DNA of 64,000 nucleotides from Kitasatospora cineracea (GCF_003751605.1 NZ_RJVJ01000001.1:2356001-2420000); one strand, 5' to 3'. Positions 43,898 through 52,569 are shown, counted from the stretch's first letter. Made by a program: numbers and translations. Notes: a model not told the origin generated them from the letters alone.

Positions 43898-44965
43898 GTG
43901 ACAGACAACGGCGGCGCCACGGAGGGCTCCGGCAACGGCGCGACGGGGGACGAGGCCACCGTCGCCACCGACCTGGAGCGGCTGATCCTCGACGCGCCGC
44001 GCAAGTACACCCCGTACCAGGCCGCGCGCGCCGCCGAAGTCCCGATGGACCTCGCCACCCGGTTCTGGCGCGCCATGGGCTTCCCCGACATCGGCCAGTC
44101 CCGCGCCCTCACCGACAACGACGTGATCGCGCTGCGCCGGCTGGCCGGCCTGATCGAGTCCGGGCTGCTCAGCGAGCCGATGGCGATCCAGGTCGCCCGC
44201 TCCACCGGCCAGACCACCGCCCGGCTGGCCGGCTGGCAGATGGACACCTTCCTCGACAACCTCACCCAGCCCGTCGAACCCGGCATGACCCGCTCCGACG
44301 TCGCCTACCCGCTGGTCGAACTGCTGCTCCCCGAGCTGGAGCAGTTCCTGGTGTACGTCTGGCGCCGCCAGCTGGCCGCCGTCACCGGCCGGGTGGTCGC
44401 CGCCGCCGAGGACCACGAGGTCACCTCCGGGCGGCTCGCCGTCGCCTTCGCCGACCTGGTCGGCTTCACCCGGCTCTCCCGCCGGCTGGAGGAGGAGGAA
44501 CTCGGCGAACTCGTCGAGGGCTTCGAGAACACCTGCTCCGACCTGATCGCCGGCCAGGGCGGCCGGGTGGTCAAGACCCTCGGCGACGAGATCCTGTTCG
44601 TCTCCGAGGACCCGGCCACCGTCGCCGAGATCGCCCTCTCCCTGGTCGAGACCCTCGCCAAGGAGGACAACATGCCCGCCCTGCGGGTCGGCATGGCCTT
44701 CGGCACCGTCACCTCCCGGATGGGCGACGTCTTCGGCACCACCGTCAACCTGGCCTCCCGGCTGACCTCGATCGCCCCCAAGGACGCCGTCCTGGTCGAC
44801 GGCGAACTCGCCGCCGCGCTCGACCAGCACGGCACCGCGACCCTCCCCGAGAGCGCCCCCGCCCCCGGCCACCGCTTCCACCTCCAGCCGATGTGGCGCC
44901 GCCCGGTCCGCGGCCTCGGCCTGGTCGAACCCTGGCTGCTCACCCGGGTGCCCACCAGCGACTGA
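43898..44965 (+). CDS. cyaA: class III adenylate cyclase
   Basis: A 355-residue cytosolic enzyme making cAMP. The N-terminal ~165 residues are helical with a MerR/HTH-like stretch (YTPYQAARAAEVPMDLATRF, then SRALTDNDVIALRRLAGL). The catalytic domain starts near 180 with VAFADLVGFTRLSRR (metal Asp), KTLGDEILFV (second Asp near 230) and VNLASRLT near 290 (transition-state Asn and Arg). In S. coelicolor CyaA-derived cAMP affects germination and antibiotic production. The GTG start has GGGGACGG upstream. It lies 92 bp before a diguanylate cyclase gene. Confidence 0.93.
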   Translation: MTDNGGATEGSGNGATGDEATVATDLERLILDAPRKYTPYQAARAAEVPMDLATRFWRAMGFPDIGQSRALTDNDVIALRRLAGLIESGLLSEPMAIQVARSTGQTTARLAGWQMDTFLDNLTQPVEPGMTRSDVAYPLVELLLPELEQFLVYVWRRQLAAVTGRVVAAAEDHEVTSGRLAVAFADLVGFTRLSRRLEEEELGELVEGFENTCSDLIAGQGGRVVKTLGDEILFVSEDPATVAEIALSLVETLAKEDNMPALRVGMAFGTVTSRMGDVFGTTVNLASRLTSIAPKDAVLVDGELAAALDQHGTATLPESAPAPGHRFHLQPMWRRPVRGLGLVEPWLLTRVPTSD

Positions 44966-45057
44966 CTCCCGCGCTTCCTCCCCCGCTCTTCAGCCGCAAA
45001 CCGCGCATACCCCCCTAGTCTGGGTAGAAGTGCCCCACGGGTAGGGAGAGGTCAACG

Positions 45058-46848
45058 GTGAGTGAGGCGACCATGGACGAGCGGGCCTCGTTCGAGGCGG
45101 CGGCGCCCGACCTGCGGCTGCAGGCCGTGGTGGAACTCGCCCAGGACATGGCGGGCGCGCTGACCCCGCTGGAGGCGGTCCGGGCCGCCGCCGCCCGGGC
45201 CGTCTCCGCGCTCGGTGCCACGATGGCCGCCGTCTCGGTCTGGGACCGCGAGTCCGGGCGGCTGCGGGTGCTCGTCAACCACGGCGAACTCTCGCCCGGC
45301 GAACAGGAGTTGCCCGAGGACGAGTCGTACCCGGTGGCCGACTTCCCGGAGATCGTCACCTACCTCGAGGAGCACTGGACCACCGGCCGACTACCCCGCG
45401 CCTGGGTCCAGACCGCCGAGGACAGCGGCCCGCACACCGGCCACGACCACCTCGGCTCCGGCGCGTTCTGCCGCCAGCGGGCCGCCGGGCTGCGCCGGCG
45501 CGGCCGCGGCTGCTGCCTGGTCGCGCCGATCGTCCTGCACGGCCAGGCCTGGGGCGAGCTCTACCTGGCCCGCGGCATCGGCATGCCGGTCTTCACCGGC
45601 GCCGACGCCGAGTACGCCACCCTGCTGGCCGCCCAGGTCTCGGCCGGCCTGGCCCAGACCGAACGGGTCGCCGACCTGCGCCGCCTCGCCTTCACCGACG
45701 CGCTCACCGGCCTGGCCAACCGCCGGGCCGTCGACGCCCGGCTCGACGAGGCGCTCAGGGCCCACACCCGGGACGGCGCGGTGGTCTCGCTGGTGGTCTG
45801 CGACGTCAACGGGCTCAAGCGGGTCAACGACCAGCTCGGCCACGAGATGGGCGACCGGCTGCTCGAACGCTTCGCCCACCAGCTCTCGCTGTCCGCCGCC
45901 AAGCTCCCCGGCAGCCTGGCCGCCCGGCTCGGCGGCGACGAGTTCTGCCTGCTCGCGGAGGGCCAGTCGGCCGACGAGGTGGTCGCCGTCGCCGAGGAAC
46001 TCTGCGTCCGCGCCCTGGAGTTGACCGACGGCGAGGGCGTCGCCTGCGGCATCGCCTCCACCGGCGACTCGATCGGCCCGGTCACCACCCCCGACCGGCT
46101 GTTCCGGCTCGCCGACGCCGCCCAGTACCGGGCCAAGGCCGGCCGGGCCGCGCACCCCGTGGTGGCCGGTCGCAGCCACGGCCCCGCCTACGCCCCCGAC
46201 CCGACGGTGCAGCTCGCCGACGCCGCCGACCCGCAGCAGCGCCGGGCCCCCGGCGGGCGGCCCAACGGCGACCGGCGGCGCTTCCGCGGCGCCGCGCACA
46301 GCGCCGACCCCGGGCAGCTGCTCGCCGCCGTCCTCGGCGCCCTCGACCAGGCCGGCCCGACCCACCCCGCCGACACCCTGGGACGGCTCGCCCTGGTCGC
46401 CGAGACCGCCTCCCGGCTGCTGAACGCCGTCGGCTGGTGGATCTCCTACGTGCCGCCCGGCTCCCGGCTGATGCGCACCGCCCGGCACGCGGTCTACCGG
46501 ATGACCGGCGGTCCGGCCTCCGCCCGCGCCCAGACCCAGCGGGCCCAGATCGAGGCCCCCGACGCGGTCTTCGACCTGCGCCACTACCCGCTCACCTCGC
46601 GGGCCGTCACCGGCGGCTCCTTCACCCTCCGGGCCGGGGCCCCCGGCAACGACGCCGCCGAGGAGGCGGTCATGGTGGTCTCCGGCTACCGGGCGATGAC
46701 CGCCGCGGGCGGCACCAACCCGGCCGGCGGCTGGCTGCTCGAACTCTTCGCGGACGAGTCCACCCTGCCGTTCACCCAGACCGCCCCGGCCCTGCGCGCC
46801 CTGGTCGCGGTCGCGCTCGCCGGGCCCTGCTCGCCGCCGCCCGCGTAG
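45058..46848 (+). CDS. GAF-GGDEF diguanylate cyclase-like signalling protein
   Basis: A 596-residue soluble protein. GAF-like domain at about residues 20-205, GGDEF domain at about 215-370 with DALTGLANRRAVD and an intact LGGDEF near 300, then a C-terminal ~190-residue region resembling a second degenerate GAF. Intact GGDEF implies synthesis of c-di-GMP; the RxxD inhibition site five residues before it is missing (KLPGSLAARLGGDEF). c-di-GMP blocks sporulation through BldD in streptomycetes. A -10-like TAGTCT lies at 45017-45022. GTG 45058 follows AGGGAGAGG; an ATG 15 nt further is the alternative. Confidence 0.9.
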   Translation: MSEATMDERASFEAAAPDLRLQAVVELAQDMAGALTPLEAVRAAAARAVSALGATMAAVSVWDRESGRLRVLVNHGELSPGEQELPEDESYPVADFPEIVTYLEEHWTTGRLPRAWVQTAEDSGPHTGHDHLGSGAFCRQRAAGLRRRGRGCCLVAPIVLHGQAWGELYLARGIGMPVFTGADAEYATLLAAQVSAGLAQTERVADLRRLAFTDALTGLANRRAVDARLDEALRAHTRDGAVVSLVVCDVNGLKRVNDQLGHEMGDRLLERFAHQLSLSAAKLPGSLAARLGGDEFCLLAEGQSADEVVAVAEELCVRALELTDGEGVACGIASTGDSIGPVTTPDRLFRLADAAQYRAKAGRAAHPVVAGRSHGPAYAPDPTVQLADAADPQQRRAPGGRPNGDRRRFRGAAHSADPGQLLAAVLGALDQAGPTHPADTLGRLALVAETASRLLNAVGWWISYVPPGSRLMRTARHAVYRMTGGPASARAQTQRAQIEAPDAVFDLRHYPLTSRAVTGGSFTLRAGAPGNDAAEEAVMVVSGYRAMTAAGGTNPAGGWLLELFADESTLPFTQTAPALRALVAVALAGPCSPPPA

Positions 46849-46929
46849 GCCCGGTCCGGCCGACCCCGCCGGACCGGCGCGCGGCGGCGGGCGCCCGGCA
46901 GGACGGGCCGGACCGGGCCCGGGCGCGGC

Positions 46930-47520
46930 TCAGGCGCCCGAGGGGACGACGGCCAGCCGGTCCACCAGCAGCTCCACCCGCTGCTCGGTGAACTCGCGCG
47001 GCAGCCGTCCGGTCCGGGTCAGGGTGGCCAGGCCGTGCAGGGCGGCCCAGAAGGTCTCGGTGAACAGCCCCGGGTGGACGCCCTCGCCGGTGACCTCGGC
47101 GAGGGGTTCCAGCAGGGCGGCGAAGGCGTCCTTGAGCGGGGCCGGGGTGTCCTCCTGGGCGTAGGGGAGGCCGCCGTCCAGCTGGAAGATCGCGTCGTAG
47201 ACCGCCGGGTTCCGCTCGGCGAAGTCCAGGTAGGCGCGGGCCAGCGCGGCGACCCGGGCCCGCGGGCCGTCCGCCGCGGCGGTGGCGGTCCGCACCGCCG
47301 CGGCCAGTTCGGCGGCGCCCTCCAGGGCGACCGCGCCGATGATCTCGCGCTTGCCGCGGAAGTGGCTGTAGAGGACGGGCTGGCTGTACTCGATGCGTTC
47401 GGCGAGCCGGCGGGTGGTGACGGCGTCCCAGCCCTGCTGCTCGGCGAGTTCGCGGGCGGTGGCCACGATGAGGCGCTCGCGCCCGGCCCGTTCGCGTTCC
47501 TTGCGTTCCTGTACCGACAT
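46930..47520 (-). CDS. TetR-family repressor of the DUF1772 gene
   Basis: A 196-residue regulator. A charged N-terminal arm (ERKERERAGRERL) precedes the helix-turn-helix at residues 15-60 (VTTRRLAERIEYSQPVLYSHF), then a TetR_C_13-like ligand domain (PAVYDAIFQLDGGLPYA). It is divergent from a DUF1772 membrane protein, and two CTAGC-N3-GCTAG palindromes fill the space between them, making autorepression and control of the neighbour the natural reading. Confidence 0.9.
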   Translation of the reverse strand: MSVQERKERERAGRERLIVATARELAEQQGWDAVTTRRLAERIEYSQPVLYSHFRGKREIIGAVALEGAAELAAAVRTATAAADGPRARVAALARAYLDFAERNPAVYDAIFQLDGGLPYAQEDTPAPLKDAFAALLEPLAEVTGEGVHPGLFTETFWAALHGLATLTRTGRLPREFTEQRVELLVDRLAVVPSGA

Positions 47521-47529
47521 AAGTCGATC

Positions 47530-47593
47530 CTAGCATCGCTAGACAAGAGAGCGGCAGTAGTACTAGCGTTGCACCATCGCCTAGCGCCGCTAG
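47530..47593. promoter_or_regulatory. twin TetR operators CTAGC-N3-GCTAG
   Basis: Two 13-bp palindromes, CTAGC-ATC-GCTAG (47530-47542) and CTAGC-GCC-GCTAG (47581-47593), centred 51 bp apart, one near each divergent start. A third half-site ACTAGCG lies at 47562-47568. CTAG is rare in this genome type, so the clustering is notable. Confidence 0.75.
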
Positions 47594-47616
47594 GTCGAAG
47601 TCCGGGAGGGAACGCC

Positions 47617-48063
47617 ATGATCAACGCGCTCGAGGTCGTCACCGTCGTCGCCGTCGGCCTGATGGTGGGGGTGGAGCTCGCCGTCGCCTTCGTGGTCAAC
47701 CGGATCCTCGGCGCACTGCCCGAGGACAGCTACCAGCTCGGCCGCGCCCACGGCGGCCGGATGCTCGGCGCCCTGATGCCGTTCTGGTACTTCGGCTCGC
47801 TCGGCCTCGCCGCGGCCTGGGCCGCCGCCCGCTGGCACCACCCCGGCACCGGACTGGTGGTCGCCGCCGCCGGGCTGCTGGTGGCCAGCGTGCTGATGTC
47901 GGTGCTGCTGCTCGTCCCGATCAACAACCGGAGCAAGCACTGGACCCCGGAGAACCGGCCCGCCGACTGGCGCGAGCAGAGCGACCGCTGGGACCGCTAC
48001 CACTACGCCCGGGTCGCGGTCCTGGTCGCCGCGTTCACCCTGCTGGTCGCCGCGCTGGTCTGA
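47617..48063 (+). CDS. DUF1772-family membrane protein
   Basis: A 148-residue protein with four hydrophobic helices (residues 5-30, 50-70, 80-105, 127-148) and the family signature VPINNRSKHW near 104. These proteins often sit beside TetR regulators in actinobacteria and are sometimes linked to anthrone oxygenase-like folds; no role is established here. Start ATG 47617 follows GGGAGGGAA. The gene is probably induced when the divergent TetR protein leaves its operators. Confidence 0.85.
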   Translation: MINALEVVTVVAVGLMVGVELAVAFVVNRILGALPEDSYQLGRAHGGRMLGALMPFWYFGSLGLAAAWAAARWHHPGTGLVVAAAGLLVASVLMSVLLLVPINNRSKHWTPENRPADWREQSDRWDRYHYARVAVLVAAFTLLVAALV

Positions 48064-48116
48064 GCCGGACCGGGGCCGGGGCCCGGGCCGGGGCAGCGGC
48101 CGAGTCCCGGGCCGGG

Positions 48117-48932
48117 CTAGCCGATCCGGTCGGGGCGGGTGTAGACGTTCGCGGTGTCCTCGCGCAGGAAGCCGACCAGGGTCAGGCCCAGCTCCTCGGC
48201 CAGGTCGGCGGCCAGCGAGGACGGGGCGGAGACCGCGGCCAGCAGCGGCAGGCCGGCCAGCGCGGCCTTCTGGGTCAGCTCGAAGGAGGCCCGGCCGGAG
48301 ACCAGCAGCAGGTGGCCGGCCAGCGGGAGCCGGCCCTCGCGCAGCGCCCAGCCGACCACCTTGTCCACCGCGTTGTGCCGGCCGACGTCCTCGCGCGCGC
48401 ACAGCAGCGTCCCGTCCGCGGTGAACAGGCCCGCGGCGTGCAGGCCGCCGGTGCTGTCGAAGGTGCGCTGGGCGGCGCGCAGCCGCTCGGGGAGCAGGTA
48501 GAGGGTCTCGGCGGGGACGCTCAGCGGGTCGGTGGAGACGTCCCAGCGCGAGCGGGTCAGGACGGCGTCCACGGTGTCCCGGCCGCACAGGCCGCAGGCG
48601 CTGGTGGTCAGCAGGTTGCGGTGGGCCGACAGGGCCGGGCGGGCGCCGCGGACGGTGGCGTCGACCACGTTGTAGGTGTTGGCGCCCTCGGCGTCCGTCC
48701 CGGCGCAGTAGCGCAGCGCGGCCAGCTCCTCGGTGGCGCCGACCAGGCCCTCGCCGACCAGGAACCCGGCGACCAGGTCGAAGTCGTGGCCGGGGGTGCG
48801 CATGGTGACGGTCAGCGCCTCGCCGCCGATCCGGATCTCCAGCGGCTCCTCGGCGGCGAGGCTGTCGGGCCGCGCCCCCCGTTCCCCGCCGCGCAGCCGT
48901 ACCACCCGTCGCCGTTCCGTTGCCCGCGCCAT
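48117..48932 (-). CDS. fdhD: formate dehydrogenase accessory sulfurtransferase FdhD
   Basis: A 271-residue cytosolic protein that passes sulfur to the molybdenum cofactor of formate dehydrogenase. Motifs: EEPLEIRIGGEALTVTMRTPGHD near residue 30, the sulfur-carrying CGLCG near 125, and GGLHAAGLF and REDVGRHNAVDKVVG near 195. ATG 48932 is preferred over one 27 nt upstream because conserved basic sequence begins there. No formate dehydrogenase gene lies in the window. It is divergent from hutH. Confidence 0.94.
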   Translation of the reverse strand: MARATERRRVVRLRGGERGARPDSLAAEEPLEIRIGGEALTVTMRTPGHDFDLVAGFLVGEGLVGATEELAALRYCAGTDAEGANTYNVVDATVRGARPALSAHRNLLTTSACGLCGRDTVDAVLTRSRWDVSTDPLSVPAETLYLLPERLRAAQRTFDSTGGLHAAGLFTADGTLLCAREDVGRHNAVDKVVGWALREGRLPLAGHLLLVSGRASFELTQKAALAGLPLLAAVSAPSSLAADLAEELGLTLVGFLREDTANVYTRPDRIG

Positions 48933-49025
48933 GCGTCTCGCACCTCCGCGGCCAGTCAACCACCGGCGGCGGGCCGGACGGGGTGCGCGACGCTGCTTGT
49001 CACATCACCATTCACCTGATGAGAT

Positions 49026-49045
49026 TGTGCATATGGATATGCACA
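49026..49045. promoter_or_regulatory. 20-bp palindrome over the hutH start codon
   Basis: TGTGCATAT-GG-ATATGCACA, a perfect inverted repeat with a 2-bp centre. It begins directly after a probable -10 TGAGAT (49020-49025; -35 TTGTCA at 48997-49002, 17-bp spacer) and contains ATG 49033 and ATG 49039. A repressor here would block initiation. The adjacent RpiR-type protein is one candidate. Confidence 0.65.
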
Positions 49046-50601
49046 GTGTGGTCGTCCGGGTCGGCAAGGCCGACGTCAGCGCCGAGGACGTCCTCGCCGT
49101 CGCCCGCGGCGGGGCCCGGGTGGAGATCGGGCCGGACGCGCTCGCCGAGATGGCCGCCGCGCGGGCCCGGATCGACGCGCTGGCCGCCGAGCCGCGGCCG
49201 GTGTACGGCGTGTCGACCGGCTTCGGGGCGCTCGCGGTGCGGCACATCAGCCCCGAACTGCGGGCCCAGCTGCAGCGCTCGCTGGTGCGCTCGCACGCCG
49301 CGGGCATGGGCCCGGTGGTGGAGACCGAGGTGGTCCGGGCGCTGGTGTTCCTGCGGATGAAGACCCTGGCCTCCGGCCGCACCGGCGTGCGCCCGCTGGT
49401 CGCCGAGACGATGGCCGCCCTGCTGAACGCCCGGATCACCCCCGCGGTGCGCGAGTTCGGCTCGCTGGGCTGCTCCGGCGACCTCGCCCCGCTCTCGCAC
49501 TGCGCGCTGGTGCTGATGGGCGAGGGCACCGCGTTCGGCCCGGACGGGGTGGAGAGGCCCGCCGCCGAACTGCTCGCCGCCGCCGGGATCGCACCCGTCG
49601 AACTGCTGGAGAAGGAGGGCCTGGCCCTCATCAACGGCACCGACGGCATGCTCGGCATGCTCGTGATGGCGCTCGCCGACCTGCGCCGGCTCTACACCAC
49701 CGCCGACGTCACCGCCGCGATGAGCCTGGAGGCGCTGCTCGGCACCGACAAGGTGCTCGCCCCCGAACTGCACGCCCCGATCCGCCCGCACCCCGGGCAG
49801 GCCGCCGCCGCCGCCAACATGCTGGCCGTGCTGCGCGGCTCCGGCCTGACCGGCCACCACCAGGACGACGCGCCGCGGGTCCAGGACGCGTACTCGATCC
49901 GCTGCGCCCCGCAGGTCGCCGGCGCCGGCCGGGACACCCTGGCGCACGCCGCGCTGGTCGCCGAACGGGAACTGGCCGCCTCGGTGGACAACCCGGTGGT
50001 GCTGCCCGACGGCCGGGTCGAGTCGAACGGCAACTTCCACGGCGCGCCGGTCGGCTACGTGCTGGACTTCCTGGCGATCGCCGCCGCCGACCTGGCCTCG
50101 ATCTCCGAGCGGCGCACCGACCGGCTGCTGGACAAGGCCCGCTCGCACGGCCTGCCCGCCTTCCTGGCCGACGACCCGGGCGTCGACTCCGGCCTGATGA
50201 TCGCCCAGTACACCCAGGCCGCGCTGGTCAGCGAGAACAAGCGGCTCGCGGTGCCCGCCTCGGTCGACTCCATCCCGTCCTCGGCGATGCAGGAGGACCA
50301 CGTCTCGATGGGCTGGTCCGCGGCCCGCAAGCTGCGCCAGGCGGTGGCCAACCTCGGGCGGGTGCTCGCGGTGGAACTCGTCGCCTCCGCACGGGCGTTG
50401 GAGATCCGGGAGCAGGCCGCCGAGCAGCCGGGCGCGCTCGCCCCGGCGACCGCCGCCGCGGTCGCCGCCGCCCGCGCGGCCGGCGTCGGCGGGCCGGGCC
50501 GGGACCGCTTCCTCTCCCCGGACCTGGAGGCCGCCGCCGACCTGGTCGCCTCCGGCGCGCTGCTGGAGGCGGTCGAGCGGGTCACCGGACCGCTGGCCTG
50601 A
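49033..50601 (+). CDS. hutH: histidine ammonia-lyase
   Basis: A 522-residue cytosolic enzyme deaminating histidine to urocanate, first step of histidine use. N-terminal YGVSTGFGAL near residue 57 holds the catalytic Tyr. The MIO cofactor is formed from Cys147-Ser148-Gly149 in GSLGCSGDLAPLSH, whereas most lyases use Ala-Ser-Gly. QDDAPRVQDAYSIRCAPQV near 278 and NGNFHGAPVG near 335 complete the site. ATG 49033 lies 7 nt after the likely -10, so the mRNA may be leaderless; ATG 49039 is an alternative. Confidence 0.95.
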   Translation: MDMHSVVVRVGKADVSAEDVLAVARGGARVEIGPDALAEMAAARARIDALAAEPRPVYGVSTGFGALAVRHISPELRAQLQRSLVRSHAAGMGPVVETEVVRALVFLRMKTLASGRTGVRPLVAETMAALLNARITPAVREFGSLGCSGDLAPLSHCALVLMGEGTAFGPDGVERPAAELLAAAGIAPVELLEKEGLALINGTDGMLGMLVMALADLRRLYTTADVTAAMSLEALLGTDKVLAPELHAPIRPHPGQAAAAANMLAVLRGSGLTGHHQDDAPRVQDAYSIRCAPQVAGAGRDTLAHAALVAERELAASVDNPVVLPDGRVESNGNFHGAPVGYVLDFLAIAAADLASISERRTDRLLDKARSHGLPAFLADDPGVDSGLMIAQYTQAALVSENKRLAVPASVDSIPSSAMQEDHVSMGWSAARKLRQAVANLGRVLAVELVASARALEIREQAAEQPGALAPATAAAVAAARAAGVGGPGRDRFLSPDLEAAADLVASGALLEAVERVTGPLA

Positions 50602-50609
50602 CCGGCCGC

Positions 50610-50666
50610 GGGACGGGCGGGCCGGGCGGCGCACCCGCCGGCTCGCGCTCCGGAGCCGCCCGTCCC
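50610..50666. terminator. terminator-like hairpin after hutH
   Basis: Arms 50610-50620 and 50656-50666 are perfectly complementary over 11 bp; the 35-nt interior can fold further. It lies just after hutH and before the promoter of the RpiR-type gene. Confidence 0.6.
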
Positions 50667-50766
50667 GTCAGGCGATACGCGATTGCCCACCTGGCGGGAC
50701 TGCGCCACAGTCGTCCCACCGTCGAAGCCACCGGCGACCGCCCAACCGAGCGTGGAGGTAGCGCAC

Positions 50767-51639
50767 ATGACCGCCCTGGACGAGACCGGCACCGCCACCG
50801 GGCCCTCCGCCCGGCTGCTCCACCTCTTCGAAGGCCACCGCCTCACGCCCACCCAGCGGCGGATCGCCCACTCGCTGGTCCGGCACGCCGCCGAGGCGCC
50901 GTTCCTGTCCAGCGTGGAGGTCGCCGAACTGGCCGGGGTCAGCCAGCCCTCGGTGACCAGGTTCGCGGTCGCGCTCGGCTACGACGGCTACCCGGCGCTG
51001 CGCAAGCAGCTGCGCGAGCTGGGCGTCGGCGAGCCGGGCACCCCCGAGAGCCACCACGACGTGGTGCGCAACGAGCACCAGCAGGCCGTGCTGGCCGAGA
51101 TCGAGCACCTGCGCCACCTCGCCGAACTGCTCGCCGACCCGGCCCCGATCGTCCGGGCCGCCCGGATCCTGGCCGCCTCCCGCCCGCTGCCCGTGCTCGG
51201 CCTGCGGGCCGCCTCCGCGCAGGCCCGCGGCTTCGCGTACTTCGCCGGCAAGGTGCACCCCGACATCCGGCTGCTCGACGAGGGCGGCTCGATGCTCGCC
51301 GACCGGCTGGAGCAGGTCGCCGCCGCCGGGGCCACCGCGCTGCTCTGCTTCGCGCTGCCGCGCTACCCGCGCGAGCTGATGGACGCCCTCGCGGTGGCCC
51401 GGGAGTGCGGGCTGACGGTGCTCACCGTCGCCGACTCGGCGTTCGCCCCCGTCGCCAAGCTCTCCGACGTCCTGCTGCCCGCCGCCGTCGGCACCGGCCT
51501 GGTCTTCGACACCGCGTGCGCGCCGATGATGCTCGGCCGGGTCCTGCTGCAGACCATGTGCGACGAACTGCCGGACGCCGAAGCCCGGCTGGAGGCGATC
51601 GAGCAGTCCGCGACGGCCCGTCAGCTCTTCCTGGACTGA
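50767..51639 (+). CDS. RpiR/MurR-family transcriptional regulator, probable hut regulator
   Basis: A 290-residue regulator: N-terminal RpiR helix-turn-helix (SSVEVAELAGVSQPSVTRFAVALGYDGYP in parts, residues 40-75) and a C-terminal SIS sugar-isomerase-like ligand domain (residues 125-260, GLRAASAQARGFAYFAGKV). A promoter-like TTGCCC-N17-CACAGT lies at 50683-50711, and GGAGG precedes ATG 50767. Its location between hutH and the hutU operon makes histidine or urocanate control plausible. SIS-domain regulators usually bind sugar phosphates, so this remains a guess. Confidence 0.88.
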   Translation: MTALDETGTATGPSARLLHLFEGHRLTPTQRRIAHSLVRHAAEAPFLSSVEVAELAGVSQPSVTRFAVALGYDGYPALRKQLRELGVGEPGTPESHHDVVRNEHQQAVLAEIEHLRHLAELLADPAPIVRAARILAASRPLPVLGLRAASAQARGFAYFAGKVHPDIRLLDEGGSMLADRLEQVAAAGATALLCFALPRYPRELMDALAVARECGLTVLTVADSAFAPVAKLSDVLLPAAVGTGLVFDTACAPMMLGRVLLQTMCDELPDAEARLEAIEQSATARQLFLD

Positions 51640-51742
51640 CACCTGTTGTTCGCCGAATGACACCTTTCCACCGGGTTGGCGACGGGCGGTGAGCGGGCAT
51701 GCCTCTCGGTAGGGAGAAGACAGCTCGGACGGGGGAAGTCCA

Positions 51743-52084
51743 ATGCCACCGCCGATCCACCAGATGAGACTCACCGGCCGGCTCGGTTCCGGGGCCGACG
51801 AATGGTCCTGCCCGCTCTGCGGCCGCCGCATCGCGCTGCGCCGCCTGCCCGACCCCGAACTGATCGTCCTCGACCCGGGCGACGAGGAGGCCGTGCACAT
51901 CGGCGTCCTGGAGCCCGGCGACCCGGCCTCCGAGGCCGCCGCCGCCCGCTACGGCGTCGGCCCGGTCCAGCACATCCCGCGCCCCCCGGCCCGCCCCGGC
52001 CAGCCGACCCCCGAGCCCGACGCGGCCGACCGCCGCTGGCTGGCCGAGATCGGCATCGACTGGGACGGCGACGAGGCGGCCTGA
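51743..52084 (+). CDS. small conserved protein with a zinc-ribbon-like CPLC motif, unknown function
   Basis: A 113-residue acidic soluble protein. The N-terminal WSCPLCGRRIALRRLP supplies one CxxC; no second CxxC is present, so metal binding would need a partner or dimer. The rest is Ala/Pro/Asp rich and ends in WLAEIGIDWDGDEAA. I do not recognise the family. It has its own short leader after the RpiR gene and is followed by a SHOCT-domain gene. Confidence 0.7.
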   Translation: MPPPIHQMRLTGRLGSGADEWSCPLCGRRIALRRLPDPELIVLDPGDEEAVHIGVLEPGDPASEAAAARYGVGPVQHIPRPPARPGQPTPEPDAADRRWLAEIGIDWDGDEAA

Positions 52085-52154
52085 GCCACCGCCCGCGGCG
52101 GCGCGGACGGGAGCAGACTGGAGGTGGCGCACCGGACGGGTGCGGTGGCGGGTG

Positions 52155-52475
52155 ATGGCGATGAGGTACTGGCACCACGGGCCCCGCGGCGGAATGCCGT
52201 GGGTCTGGCCCGGGATCGTGTTCCTGCTGTTCGGGTTGCTGCTGGTGGTCCTGCTGGCCGTGCTGTGGCGGGTGGCCGGGCAGCACCGGACGACCGGCGG
52301 CCCGGCGCCCCGGTGGGGGAGCGCCCCGCCGCCGGCCCGGCACGCCGAGGCGGAGCGGCTGCTGGGCGAACGGCTGGCCCGGGGCGAGATCGAGGTCGAG
52401 GAGTACCGGCGGCGGCTGGCCGCGCTGCGCGGCGAGCCGGGAGAGGAGAGGTCCGCGGGGGAGGGGCCGGACTGA
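52155..52475 (+). CDS. SHOCT-domain small membrane protein
   Basis: A 106-residue protein: a His/Gly/Trp-rich N-terminus, one strong hydrophobic helix ([20 protein letters not shown], residues 18-38), a linker, and a C-terminal SHOCT motif ([21 protein letters not shown] then RRRLAALRG). SHOCT motifs are short oligomerisation elements found in bacterial membrane proteins. Starts at ATG 52155 or 52161. No functional link with the surrounding hut genes is apparent. Confidence 0.8.
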   Translation: MAMRYWHHGPRGGMPWVWPGIVFLLFGLLLVVLLAVLWRVAGQHRTTGGPAPRWGSAPPPARHAEAERLLGERLARGEIEVEEYRRRLAALRGEPGEERSAGEGPD

Positions 52476-52516
52476 TCCGCGGGCGCGGGACTCTGGCCGG
52501 GCCGCTGCTGTTTGGA

Positions 52517-52562
52517 TATATTCAGCCTCGTTGATCGTGAATGGAATCCATCCGGTAGGAGG
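52517..52562 (+). promoter_or_regulatory. hutU leader: -10 TATATT and AGGAGG ribosome site
   Basis: TATATT (52517-52522) is an AT-rich -10 in a very GC-rich setting, with no clear -35, which suggests an activator or alternative sigma. AGGAGG (52557-52562) sets the start at ATG 52570. A small palindrome ATGGA-A-TCCAT (52541-52551) lies near the expected transcript start. Confidence 0.5.
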
Positions 52563-52569
52563 CTGGCCC

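Noticed and set aside
52511..52551. Copy of the hutH palindrome at the hutU promoter
   Set aside because: Only GGATAT is shared; the flanking halves do not pair, so co-regulation by that site is not supported.
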